Shown here: piece by piece, positions 9,172 through 17,693 of the stretch
Numbering within the stretch: the stretch's first letter is position 1
How the letters are laid out: each line of letters opens with the position of its first letter
Assembly (NCBI RefSeq): GCF_011617465.1
Contig: NZ_CP050153.1
Span: 1,612,001 to 1,676,000, forward strand
Reading direction: 5' to 3'
DNA from: Brevibacterium pigmentatum
GTDB lineage: Bacteria; Actinomycetota; Actinomycetes; Actinomycetales; Brevibacteriaceae
Length of the DNA stretch: 64,000 nucleotides
Program-made: the position numbers and the translations under genes
The notes under the pieces: model-generated
Databases searched by the model: none
Told to the model about the DNA's origin: nothing
The model's input: the letters and a program-made list of their open reading frames with translations, nothing else

Positions 9172-10456
9172 TCCGGCCGGTCTCTTCCCCGTTATCACCT
9201 TCGTCGGAGTCCCGAGTCGGTTCGGTCCGCACCTGCGATCCCGGCTCGGAGTCGAACTCTGAATCGTCATCTGAGCCTGTTGCCGCGGGTTGAGCTCCGG
9301 GAATGAACACATCGGCGGCTGCGGTCTCTGTGATCGCGGCTTCGACGTCGGGGGAGTCGGCTCCTGCCGCTGCCGTCGCTGGCTGTGCACCGCGAGAGCT
9401 CTGTGCATCACGAGAGGCGGCTTTGCCAGAGACCGCATCGCCGGCAGAACCGGCAGCGGAATCCGCGGTCGGCCCCTGAGCGGGTGCAGCGTCATCGGCT
9501 GTGCTGCCGAAGAGGACCTCATTGAATGAACGGAGGAGCTCGGCGGCATCCTCGATAGCCGTCTCATCCCCGGAGTCGACGGCTTCGAGCAGCCAGTCGA
9601 GCACTGCGAATTCGGCCAACAGCTCGGCACGGGCGATGACGTGCTCATCCGCGTGGGGCCGGGAGTTGCGGTATTCCTCGTAGAAGGTCGGCAGGGCGGC
9701 AGGATCGATCAGCGCAGAAGCCGCTGCCAGATCGATGGCCGGATCGGCGACGCGCAGACGACCGATCTCCGCGAGAGCGAGCACTCGTTCCTGATCGGTA
9801 TAGACGCTCGTCTCATCGAGAGAGCCGTGGATGGGTGTGGCGAGGAAGTGCCAGAGCGCGACCTTCTCGAATTCCTCTTCCCAGTGCTGCAGCAGAGACG
9901 ACGGCACTCGACCGGTGCTCGCCGCCTGATCGAGACGTTCGAGGATGAGGAACTGCGATCGCGAAGGATCCTCCACCGGGAAGCCCGCATCGGAGACGGG
10001 CTCGGGCGCTGCCGAATGCAGAGTCGCCAGAGCCTGCGCCAAGGAACTCGCCCGCGAGGTGTCGGCGATGGGCACATCTCCCAGGGGTGCACCCGGCAGC
10101 GGATCGGCCAGCGTCACCGTCGTCGGAGACGTGGTGTCGAAGTAGTCGGCGTCCACCTCGGTGATGGCCCGCAGGCGCGGCCAGACGAAGTCCGCATGCG
10201 GATACATGGAATCGTAGATGCGTCCGGCCTCAGCAGACGAGCCGATGTCCGCGGTCCGATCGAGTTGGGTCTGAGCCGTTGCGACGAGCTGCTGATCGTC
10301 ATCGTCGAGCAGGACTCTGACTCCGGCGTCCAACGGCGGCAGGGGAGTCCATGAGGTCGGGACGAAGCCGTCGAGCATCGTCGCCGCGATCGCAGTCAAC
10401 TTGAGCGCCTTGGTATCCACCTTCCCCAATCTACCGTCTGGGTTCGGCTGTGACAC
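9164..10456 (-). CDS. Phosphotransferase-like (APH fold) protein with degenerate active site
   Basis: A 430-residue protein resembling the aminoglycoside/macrolide phosphotransferase-like genes found beside nudC-uvrD2 in actinobacteria. The likely catalytic-loop region reads HGSLDETSVYTDQERVLAL, followed by GRLRVADPAIDLA. Compared with the usual HGDLHPGN loop, the catalytic Asp and the metal-binding Asn both appear replaced by Ser. The last 110 or so residues are a low-complexity Ala/Ser/Asp/Glu tail. It is convergent with adnB and divergent from nudC. Substrate unknown; it may be a pseudokinase. It could also be described as a hypothetical protein. Confidence 0.65.
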   Translation of the reverse strand: MSQPNPDGRLGKVDTKALKLTAIAATMLDGFVPTSWTPLPPLDAGVRVLLDDDDQQLVATAQTQLDRTADIGSSAEAGRIYDSMYPHADFVWPRLRAITEVDADYFDTTSPTTVTLADPLPGAPLGDVPIADTSRASSLAQALATLHSAAPEPVSDAGFPVEDPSRSQFLILERLDQAASTGRVPSSLLQHWEEEFEKVALWHFLATPIHGSLDETSVYTDQERVLALAEIGRLRVADPAIDLAAASALIDPAALPTFYEEYRNSRPHADEHVIARAELLAEFAVLDWLLEAVDSGDETAIEDAAELLRSFNEVLFGSTADDAAPAQGPTADSAAGSAGDAVSGKAASRDAQSSRGAQPATAAAGADSPDVEAAITETAAADVFIPGAQPAATGSDDDSEFDSEPGSQVRTEPTRDSDEGDNGEETGRIR

Positions 10457-10556
10457 GGGACTCGCCGTCGAGCGTGTCTGCTGAGGCGACTTTCGGTTCC
10501 GATCGGGCAGGCACGGTCAGGGTCGTTGTGTCAGGACGCTGAGATATCGTGGGGGC

Positions 10557-11534
10557 ATGAAGCCATTGCCTCCAGTGCAGCCGATCAGTCTCGCCCGACA
10601 CGGAATCGATCGGGACCATCTGACTCGGGGCCAGGACGGAGACCTCAGCGAGATCTGGACCTCAGGGGCCCGAGCCGTCTTCGAACATCGCGGGACGCTG
10701 CTCGTCGCCGGCGGCGGACTGTTCCTGACGGACCGCGAACAGGTTCCGGAAAGACAGACGGAGGTCTACCTCGGTCGTGATCCGCAGGGCACCCGTTATA
10801 TCGGAGTGTCCCTGGACGACGACGGTCGCAGCCACATCGATGCCCGACTGGACGCTTCACGCGCCCGGGACGCCTCCGACCAGCTCACCGCGCCGGGCGA
10901 GGGCATCGACAGTTCCGAACCTGTCTGGCTGCCCCTGCGTCACCTCGCCGAGGCTCTCGACGATGTGCAGGTCTCCCTGGCCTGTGAGATCGTCGGCTTG
11001 GGAAACTGGCATCGCGCTCACCGATTCTCACCGCGCACCGGCACCCCGACCACTCCCGTCCTGGGCGGATGGGTCCGCCGCGACCCGGAGACCGGAAGCG
11101 AACACTTTCCCCGCACCGATCCTGCCGTCATCGTCGTCATCGTCAACACCGATGAGGACGGTGTCGAGCGTGTCCTGTTGGGCAACAACGCCGCGTGGGA
11201 GTCCGATCGGTATTCGCTCTTGGCCGGATTCGTCGAACCGGGGGAGACGCTCGAACACGCCGTGATTCGCGAGATCTGGGAAGAAGCTCACCTCGAAGTC
11301 ACCGAACCGCGGTATCTGGGCTCCCAGCCGTGGCCGTTTCCCTGCTCGCTCATGCTCGGCTTCTCGGCAGTCGCTCCCAGCCGCGACTTCGCCGCTGACG
11401 AAGCGGAGATCGCCTCCCTGCGCTGGTTCACCCGGGAGGAGCTGAAGGACGCCATTGCCAGTAGTGAGGTGCGCGCCCCGTCGACGATCTCCATCGCCGG
11501 TCAGCTCCTGCACAGCTGGTTGGACAACGCATGA
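10557..11534 (+). CDS. nudC: NAD(+) diphosphatase (NudC-type Nudix hydrolase)
   Basis: Hydrolyses NAD(H) to NMN(H) and AMP and, in known NudC enzymes, removes NAD caps from RNA. The 325-residue product has the Nudix box GFVEPGETLEHAV followed by REIWEEAHLEV from about residue 224, and the family signature SQPWPFPCSLM near 256. The zinc-ribbon region, WHRAHRFSPRTGTPT, has lost the usual cysteine pairs. The ATG at 10557 follows a G-rich stretch. The stop overlaps the uvrD2 start (ATGA), as in the conserved actinobacterial pair nudC-uvrD2. Confidence 0.9.
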   Translation: MKPLPPVQPISLARHGIDRDHLTRGQDGDLSEIWTSGARAVFEHRGTLLVAGGGLFLTDREQVPERQTEVYLGRDPQGTRYIGVSLDDDGRSHIDARLDASRARDASDQLTAPGEGIDSSEPVWLPLRHLAEALDDVQVSLACEIVGLGNWHRAHRFSPRTGTPTTPVLGGWVRRDPETGSEHFPRTDPAVIVVIVNTDEDGVERVLLGNNAAWESDRYSLLAGFVEPGETLEHAVIREIWEEAHLEVTEPRYLGSQPWPFPCSLMLGFSAVAPSRDFAADEAEIASLRWFTREELKDAIASSEVRAPSTISIAGQLLHSWLDNA

Positions 11535-13570
11535 ACGCTTCGGCCACGGCCCTGCTCGAGGCCCTGGACGATGAACAGCGTGCTGTCGCCACCCACTTCG
11601 ACTCTCCGGTGATCGTCCTCGCCGGTGCGGGCACAGGCAAGACCCGCGCCATGACGCACCGGATCGCCTATGGAATCGCCTCCGAGGTGTTCCCGGCCAA
11701 CCATGTCCTCGCTCTGACCTTCACAGCGAAAGCAGCGGGGGAGATGCGTTCACGACTGCGCGGTCTCGGAGTTCCTGCGGTTCAGGCGCGCACGTTCCAC
11801 TCCGCGGCGCTGCGTCAGCTGCGGTTCTTCTGGGACCGATTCGCCGAGGGAGATTTTCCGCGGATCATCGAGAACAAGGCGGGCATCATCGGCTCGGTCA
11901 TGCAGAGTCTCGGGCTGGAGACCAGCCGGGAGCTGACCAGGGACGTCGCGTCGGAGATCGAGTTCGCGGCTTCTTCCCTGCTCGGTGTCGAAGACTATGC
12001 GACGAAGGCGGCGGCCCGGGACCTCCCCGGCCAGCTGAGTGTCGAGGACATGGTTCGGATCTTCGAAGCCTACGGGGAGGCGAAGACGCGAGGACGGCTG
12101 CTCGACTTCGACGATGTGCTCCTCGTGCTGTCGGGTGTTCTGGCCGAGTATCCTGCCATCGCAGCCGAGATCCGCGAACAGTACAGACACTTCGTCGTCG
12201 ACGAATTCCAAGACGTCTCGCCGCTCCAATACGATGTGCTCTCCCGGTGGCTGGGCCCCCGTGACAATCTCTGTGTCGTCGGTGATCCCGCCCAGACGAT
12301 CTATACCTTCGCCGGAGCCGACGCGAGTCTGCTCGGATCGCTGAGCACCTCGATGCCCGAGGCCAGAACGATCCGATTGGTGCGCAACTACCGGTCGTCC
12401 CAGGCCATCGTGTCCACGGCGAACAATCTGCTGCGGCACACCTCGCGGACCGCGCTGACTCTGCGGACCGACAACCCCATGGGCCGTCAGCCGCGCATGG
12501 TGGAGTATCCGACCGACGAGGCCGAGGCCACCGGAGTGGTCCAAGCAATCTCCGCCGAGATCCAGGCAGGACGGCGTCCTCGCAACATCGCGGTCCTCTT
12601 CCGCACCAACGGGCAGAGCCCGTCCTACGAGCAGGCGCTGGCCGCAGCCGGAATCCCCTACGTGCTGCGTGGCGGAGAGCGCTTCTTCGCTCGCAAAGAA
12701 GTCAAAGAAGCCGTGCTCATGCTCAAAGCCGCACGAGCGACCTCGAGCGGTCAGCGTCTGCCAGAAGCTGTGATGGAGGTCCTCGGTTCACTCGGCTTCA
12801 CTCGTGAGCCGCCTGCGGCCGGAGCCGGCAGGCAGCGCTGGGAATCGCTCAAAGCTCTCGTCGACCTCGCCGAAGAACATCAGCACGGTCAGGAGCTGCC
12901 CGTGCCGATGGAGGTCTTCCTAGACGATCTGTCGGATCGTGCCGAGCATCAGTTCGCCCCGGACATCGAAGGCGTCACTCTGGCGTCCTTCCACGCCGCG
13001 AAGGGCTTGGAATGGGACAGCGTGCACCTGGTGGGCCTCAGCGAAGGATTGCTGCCCATCAGCTACGCCCAGACACCGAGAGCCATCGCCGAGGAGCGGC
13101 GTCTGTTCTATGTGGCACTGACTCGTGCCGGCACAGACCTGCGGATGAGCTGGTCGCTGGCCAGGTTCGATTCGAAGCAGAAGCCGCGGAGATCCTCGCG
13201 CTTCCTCACCGAACTCGGGCAGTCCGGGCCGACGATGGGGGACGGTCGCGCACCGTCGAGCTCTGCGACTCTCAACCGCTGCAGCAGCTGCGGGCGGGCA
13301 TTGGTCTCACAGGTCGATCGTGCCGTCGGACGATGCTCTAACTGTCCTGCCGACATCGACCTCGAGCTGTTGGACCGTCTGCGCCGGTGGAGGGTTCGGA
13401 TCGGAATGGAGCAGGGGCTGCCGCCCTACCTCGTGCTCACGGACACCTCGCTGTCGGTCATCGCAGAGGTTCGGCCGCGCAGCCTCGACGAACTCGCTCG
13501 GGTCCCCGGGATCGGTGCGACCAAACTCGAACTCTACGGAGCGAACCTACTGGGCCTGCTCGGCGACTGA
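11531..13570 (+). CDS. uvrD2: ATP-dependent DNA helicase UvrD2 (HRDC-containing)
   Basis: Superfamily 1A 3'-5' DNA helicase of actinobacteria (679 residues). Motifs: Walker A GAGTGKT near residue 32, motif II VVDEFQDVSP near 223, motif III GDPAQTIYTFAGA, motif IV/V segments ending in ASFHAAKGLEWD, and motif VI FYVALTRAG. After the helicase core there is a four-cysteine zinc motif, CSSCGRA and CSNCP, followed by a C-terminal HRDC domain ending ARVPGIGATKLELYG. This layout matches mycobacterial UvrD2. It is coupled to nudC by a 4-base overlap, and its 3' end overlaps the convergent E1-like gene by 24 bp. Confidence 0.93.
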   Translation: MNASATALLEALDDEQRAVATHFDSPVIVLAGAGTGKTRAMTHRIAYGIASEVFPANHVLALTFTAKAAGEMRSRLRGLGVPAVQARTFHSAALRQLRFFWDRFAEGDFPRIIENKAGIIGSVMQSLGLETSRELTRDVASEIEFAASSLLGVEDYATKAAARDLPGQLSVEDMVRIFEAYGEAKTRGRLLDFDDVLLVLSGVLAEYPAIAAEIREQYRHFVVDEFQDVSPLQYDVLSRWLGPRDNLCVVGDPAQTIYTFAGADASLLGSLSTSMPEARTIRLVRNYRSSQAIVSTANNLLRHTSRTALTLRTDNPMGRQPRMVEYPTDEAEATGVVQAISAEIQAGRRPRNIAVLFRTNGQSPSYEQALAAAGIPYVLRGGERFFARKEVKEAVLMLKAARATSSGQRLPEAVMEVLGSLGFTREPPAAGAGRQRWESLKALVDLAEEHQHGQELPVPMEVFLDDLSDRAEHQFAPDIEGVTLASFHAAKGLEWDSVHLVGLSEGLLPISYAQTPRAIAEERRLFYVALTRAGTDLRMSWSLARFDSKQKPRRSSRFLTELGQSGPTMGDGRAPSSSATLNRCSSCGRALVSQVDRAVGRCSNCPADIDLELLDRLRRWRVRIGMEQGLPPYLVLTDTSLSVIAEVRPRSLDELARVPGIGATKLELYGANLLGLLGD

Positions 13571-14449
13571 CCCGAAGTCGGGGACCGGTGTGCGACATCG
13601 GCACCGGTCGTGGAAAACCAGTCCGGTGTCCGTGATCTCTCCCGCATCCAAGGTGACCACTCGACGGACGGGTTCCACCTCGGGTCGCAGCAGGGCCTGT
13701 CGCAGCATCTGGATGACATGCGCTGAACCGAGGATCCGCGCTGCGGGGTCGCTCAGGCTCTCACGTTCGGGTAGAGCACGCAGACGCGGATGCTGATCGA
13801 GCCACCCGGCATCACTGTCCTTTCTATGCAGGCATGCGCAGACAGAGCACGGCGTCGACCCGGGACGGATGAGCCCCGTGATCTCCACCGTCTGCTCACC
13901 GAGGACGACTTGGCAGTGGTCGACTTCGCGATCGCTGAGCCACATCGCGGAATTCAGATCCGGAACCAGATGTGAACTCGTGATCACCACTGGTGCCGCC
14001 ATGAGGTCGAGCTCTTCGACACGGTGGTCCGCGGCGACGGCGAATCCGAGGGCGGCCAGCTGTCCGCCGAGATGGGCACGCAGCGGGCCGGTGACCAGGA
14101 CCGGCCGCGATCCGAGGACTTGTGAGACGCGATCCGGCGACAGATTGAATGTACGCGCGGCGGCGAAGACCGGTGACCCTTTCGGCACAGTGCCGCTGTC
14201 TGCATCGTCGGGGACGAGCACACTCGCCTCGCCGAGGAGGGTGATGAGGGAACTTGCCCTGCTGAGGTCGACCCCGAGCTCCTGAGCGCGCGCATAGAAC
14301 TGAGCCGAGCCGATGCCGAGGCGGAGATCCTCGATGAGACTGGCATCGCCGGGCAGCAGACCATCGATGAGCACAGGATCATCGGCACCGAACTGGATGC
14401 ACGAGGACGAACGCCACGTGATCGGAACGCTCGGAAAGATTCTGAACAT
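13547..14449 (-). CDS. Orphan E1-like / cyclodehydratase-domain protein
   Basis: A 300-residue protein resembling actinobacterial proteins annotated as cyclodehydratase or TOMM leader-peptide-binding (E1-like) proteins. It has a Rossmann-like segment around VLVTGPLRAHLGGQLAALGF and a cysteine/histidine segment PCSVCACLHRKDSDAGW, close to the usual CxxCxxLHRxxxD pattern. I chose the ATG at 14449 (MFRIFPSVP) because GAAGGGG lies upstream; a longer open frame to 14671 has non-coding-like composition. No YcaO partner or precursor peptide is visible nearby, so its role is unknown. The gene occupies the same place beside uvrD2 in other actinobacteria. Confidence 0.7.
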   Translation of the reverse strand: MFRIFPSVPITWRSSSCIQFGADDPVLIDGLLPGDASLIEDLRLGIGSAQFYARAQELGVDLSRASSLITLLGEASVLVPDDADSGTVPKGSPVFAAARTFNLSPDRVSQVLGSRPVLVTGPLRAHLGGQLAALGFAVAADHRVEELDLMAAPVVITSSHLVPDLNSAMWLSDREVDHCQVVLGEQTVEITGLIRPGSTPCSVCACLHRKDSDAGWLDQHPRLRALPERESLSDPAARILGSAHVIQMLRQALLRPEVEPVRRVVTLDAGEITDTGLVFHDRCRCRTPVPDFGSVAEQAQ

Positions 14450-15005
14450 CTCGGCCCCTTCGCCTCGGCATTGTGGAGACTTCCACGGTAGTGAACGAGA
14501 GCCGGAATAGCCACGGCAGGGGATCGGCTGTGGATAACCCTGTGGAAAAACGGCTGAGGACAGGCCGGGAAACGTGTCCCGACATGCCCTCAGCCGCATA
14601 GTGCCCCAGGCGCTCGCGAAGACTCGTGCGGCTTCCCCTTCCGCACGCATCCTCGGGTTTTCCGGGGTCAAGCATAGAACTTATTCCGCAAAAGCCTCCG
14701 CGTCAATGCACCGTCATGCACAGACACGTCAACAGCTTGTGGATAACCTGTGGGAATCGCCGTGGAGTCTGTGGAGGAAAGGTGCCTTGAGTGTCTATCC
14801 GGCTGTTGATAAATCGACTCCCAGACGGCTCCGCTCCCGTTCCGCGGGGAGCGGTATCGCCGAGGCGGCTGTGGACGAGGGAATCGCCCCTGATTTTTCG
14901 ACAGACTCAGGAAACTCACAAACTCGGGATCCCGGAGAGCGTTCGTGTTGAGAGCCATTCCATTGACGCTGTCACCGCGTCAGTGCCGTTCCCTATGATG
15001 GTCCG
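14450..15005. promoter_or_regulatory. Non-coding region with a cluster of DnaA-box-like sites
   Basis: 556 bp between two divergent genes with no convincing gene. It contains two perfect DnaA boxes (TGTGGATAA) at 14529-14537 and 14738-14746. Near matches lie at 14541 (TGTGGAAAA), 14749 (TGTGGGAAT), 14770 (TGTGGAGGA), 14804 (TGTTGATAA) and 14869 (TGTGGACGA). All are in the same orientation, and two pairs are spaced 11-12 bp. It could be a DnaA-binding regulatory or titration site; no dnaA, dnaN or gyrB is nearby, so it is unlikely to be the main origin. It must also hold promoters for both flanking genes. Confidence 0.5.
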
Positions 15006-15557
15006 GTGAGCAGAGCACAGCGGTGGAGTGAAGAAGAAGTGCTGAGGGCGATCGCCCGGGGCGAGATCGAAGTGCGCCGATCGGCGCGGCGGAAGAAGAC
15101 CGTCGCGGTCTCGAAGGAGATCGAGACCTACGTGCTGCGCACTCCCGCGCGCTACAGCGTGGAACACAACATCCGATCGCTGACGGACCTGTTCAATCGT
15201 CTCTCCGCCCGTGACCATTCCTCGGACGCCGATCTCGTCGAACTGGCCGACGAGATGAGCCGACGGTACTTCAGTGGGAAGCTGCGGCCGGCGTCGATCC
15301 GCTGGGTGACGAATCAGAATGTCAGCAGGTGGGCATCGACGACGACATCGACGGGTGATATCCGCATCTCCCACCGTCTGCAGTCAGTGCCCCGCTGGGT
15401 GTTGGAGACCGTGGTGGTCCATGAGCTCGTCCACCTTCAGATCGGCCCGCATTCGAAGGAATTCCATGCCTTGGCCGATCGTCATCCGCAGCAGTCGGAC
15501 GCGAAGCTCTATCTCGAAGGCTTCAGCGACGGAGAGCGATTCAGTCGCGGGAGCTGA
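15006..15557 (+). CDS. YgjP/M48-type zinc metallopeptidase (DUF45)
   Basis: A 183-residue putative zinc-dependent peptidase of the YgjP/WrpA-like DUF45 family. The zincin motif VVVHELVHLQIGPHSKEFH near residue 140 supplies the HExxH pair and a downstream His and Glu. A basic N-terminal segment, VRRSARRKKTV, matches the family. The start is GTG at 15006. It is divergent from the E1-like gene and convergent with the Nudix gene, overlapping its 3' end by 17 bp. No signal peptide is visible, so it is probably cytoplasmic. The substrate is unknown. Confidence 0.88.
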   Translation: MSRAQRWSEEEVLRAIARGEIEVRRSARRKKTVAVSKEIETYVLRTPARYSVEHNIRSLTDLFNRLSARDHSSDADLVELADEMSRRYFSGKLRPASIRWVTNQNVSRWASTTTSTGDIRISHRLQSVPRWVLETVVVHELVHLQIGPHSKEFHALADRHPQQSDAKLYLEGFSDGERFSRGS

Positions 15558-16095
15558 GCGCTGCCGCGGCTGAGCGGAAGAGGCCGGGCAGCCGGTCCGG
15601 CAGATCGGGCATGAGGTCATCGGGCAGCCGATCGAGCCGGAACCACGCGACGTCGAAGGACTCATCCGACACATGTGGCGAATCATCAGTCGATGCCTGC
15701 GCGGCGAAGATGACGTCGAAATGACGGGTGCAGGTCCCGAACGCGGCCGACAGGTCGTGCACATGCAGATCGATCGGGGCCGCTGTGATGCGGGCAAGCG
15801 GCCGCAGACCGCTTTCCTCTTCAGCCTCTCGGCGCGCGGCATCACGGAGTGAGGTGTCGGCAGGTTCGAGGTGGCCGCCGAACTGACCCCACAGGCCAGC
15901 CTTCCGGTGGTGGTTGAGCAGAACCGCCTCGGCAGCCGGGTCGATGACCAGGCAGCTGGCGGTGACGTGGTGCTCGCCGCTGGAGCGGCGCAGGGAATCG
16001 GCACCCTGCCGGTCGAAGAGCTCTGCGAACGACGCGGAGAATGTATTCTGCGGTCCGCGCTCCACTTCCCGTCGGGCGGTGTCGAGATCGATCAT
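15541..16095 (-). CDS. Nudix hydrolase
   Basis: A 184-residue Nudix-superfamily hydrolase. The Nudix box reads GQFGGHLEPADTSLRDAA then RREAEEESGL at about residues 70-97, with all canonical acidic residues present. The N-terminal segment precedes a VTASCLVIDP strand typical of the fold. The substrate (a nucleoside diphosphate linked to some group) cannot be deduced. Its GTG/ATG start at 16095 abuts the stop of the DUF2342 gene, so the two are probably cotranscribed on the minus strand. Confidence 0.9.
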   Translation of the reverse strand: MIDLDTARREVERGPQNTFSASFAELFDRQGADSLRRSSGEHHVTASCLVIDPAAEAVLLNHHRKAGLWGQFGGHLEPADTSLRDAARREAEEESGLRPLARITAAPIDLHVHDLSAAFGTCTRHFDVIFAAQASTDDSPHVSDESFDVAWFRLDRLPDDLMPDLPDRLPGLFRSAAAALSSRD

Positions 16096-17523
16096 TCAGC
16101 GATCGTCGGGATCGTCGGAGCTGTCTTCGTCAGTCGATCCGGAGTCATCAGATCCCGAATCCTCTGAACTGTCGGTCGATTCGGCGTCGCTGCCGCCGGC
16201 CCCGTCGAGGCCCTCGGCGAGGATGCGTGACAACGCCTCATCGATGCTCGACTCATTGGTCCACTCGGCATGACGACGCTCGGAGTATCCCAGTGGGTCA
16301 TCGAGGTCCTGTGTGGTCGGCAGCAGATCCGGGTGAGAGAACACACGATCGCGGGCTTTGGCCCCGCCTTGCGTCTCGAGGTAGGCGAACAGCGCAGCCG
16401 CATCGCGAAGGCGACGGGGATTGAACTGGAGACCCACGAGAGTGGAGAAGGTCTTCTCCGCCGGTCCCGCGGTTGCCCGGCGACGGCGCAGAGCCTCGCG
16501 GACCTGATCGCGGCCGGGCAGATGCTTGCAGGCCTCGTAGACGACGACGTCGACCCAGCCGGCGATGACGGCGAGGAGGTTCTCCAAGGACGTCAGCGCC
16601 TTCTTCTGGTCCTCTGTCGTCGGCGGGTTGAACAGTCCCTGGCGGATGTTGTCGCTGAGGTCGGAGATGTTCGAGGGATCGATGTTCGATGCCATGTCCT
16701 CGATCTGCGAGGTGTCGACCTTCAGTCCCTGCGCATAGCGAGTCAGGGCCGTCTCCACCTGGGCACTCAGCCACGGTGCGCGCTCGAACAGCGCCAGGTG
16801 GGCGAGCTCCTGAGCCGCGAGGTAGATGCGGACCTCGGAGACGTCGACATCGATCTCCGAAGCGAACGTTTCGACGTTCTTCTCGATGACCACGGCGGTG
16901 TCGTAGGGGAGCAGGGGCAGTCCCACCTCGGTGCCGGTGAGGACGCTTTCGGACAGCGCACCGACGGCCTGTCCGATCTGCATGGCGAACATCGAATCGC
17001 TCATCGAACCGAACATGGACGAAGCACCCGCGAGGATGCCCTTCATCTCGGCCGGGACCTGGGACTCCAACGTATCGGTCAGTGCCGAGGACATGTTCTC
17101 CTTGATGGGCAGCACGAACTTCTGCCAGCCGGGCATCGTCTCCTTGACCCAATCGGCGCGGCGCAGGGGACGAGCGGAGCGGTTGGCGACGGACAAGTCG
17201 GTGGCCTCTGCCAGCCAGAGTTCGGCCAGACGGAACGCATCGGTCGTGGCTCGTTCGGAGTCGTCGGACACTGCGGGGTCGGGAGTGGGCACGGCCTTCT
17301 GCGCGATCGACACGGCCTGCGCCTGCGGGTCGGCACCCTGGCCGAAGAGCCCCTGCATCTGGCTCATGATCGTGGACATCATCGCCGGATCGATCGGGAA
17401 GCCCTGCGGCATGCCCGAACTGTTCTTGTCGTCTCCCTGACCGGATCCGGGACCATTGGCGCCGAAGAGCATTCCGAAGATCTGCTCGAACGGATTCTGC
17501 TCGTTGTTGTTGTCATCGGTCAT
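16096..17523 (-). CDS. DUF2342 family putative zinc-dependent metalloprotease
   Basis: A 475-residue actinobacterial protein of the DUF2342 family (putative hydrolase, Rv3195-like by synteny). The segment YLAAQELAHLALFERAPWL is the family's proposed metal-site region. It has an E-x-x-H pattern but no full HExxH. The N-terminus is rich in Gly, Asn and Gln, and the C-terminal tail is strongly acidic (Asp/Ser/Glu). It is divergent from the PDZ/Lon-like gene, with about 170 bp between. Function is not established. Confidence 0.85.
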   Translation of the reverse strand: MTDDNNNEQNPFEQIFGMLFGANGPGSGQGDDKNSSGMPQGFPIDPAMMSTIMSQMQGLFGQGADPQAQAVSIAQKAVPTPDPAVSDDSERATTDAFRLAELWLAEATDLSVANRSARPLRRADWVKETMPGWQKFVLPIKENMSSALTDTLESQVPAEMKGILAGASSMFGSMSDSMFAMQIGQAVGALSESVLTGTEVGLPLLPYDTAVVIEKNVETFASEIDVDVSEVRIYLAAQELAHLALFERAPWLSAQVETALTRYAQGLKVDTSQIEDMASNIDPSNISDLSDNIRQGLFNPPTTEDQKKALTSLENLLAVIAGWVDVVVYEACKHLPGRDQVREALRRRRATAGPAEKTFSTLVGLQFNPRRLRDAAALFAYLETQGGAKARDRVFSHPDLLPTTQDLDDPLGYSERRHAEWTNESSIDEALSRILAEGLDGAGGSDAESTDSSEDSGSDDSGSTDEDSSDDPDDR

Positions 17524-17660
17524 TGTTCTACAGCCCCCAAGAATCGGTTTGACTCAACGTTAACGGTTCCGAATGTGCGAAGCTTCCCAATTCCGGGAGG
17601 TTTCGCAGGATGTTCGCACCGGGCGAAAGGAGTCTGTGAAAAGGGCACTGAGGTTTCAAC

Positions 17661-17666
17661 TAGACT
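17661..17666 (+). promoter_or_regulatory. Probable -10 hexamer upstream of PDZ/Lon-like gene
   Basis: TAGACT matches the actinobacterial housekeeping -10 pattern (TANNNT) and lies 27 bases before the ATG at 17694, leaving room for the GAAAGGA ribosome binding site. The -35 region is weak. Confidence 0.45.
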
Positions 17667-17693
17667 GGTGGGGCGGTGCAGCGAAAGGATTAC

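Noticed and set aside
14668-14958. 96-codon minus-strand frame in the DnaA-box spacer
   Set aside because: No ribosome binding site, no recognisable motif, and unusual amino-acid composition; treated as non-coding.
14450-15005. Chromosomal origin of replication
   Set aside because: DnaA boxes are present, but dnaA, dnaN, recF, gyrB and rpmH are all absent from the neighbourhood, so a regulatory or titration site is more likely.
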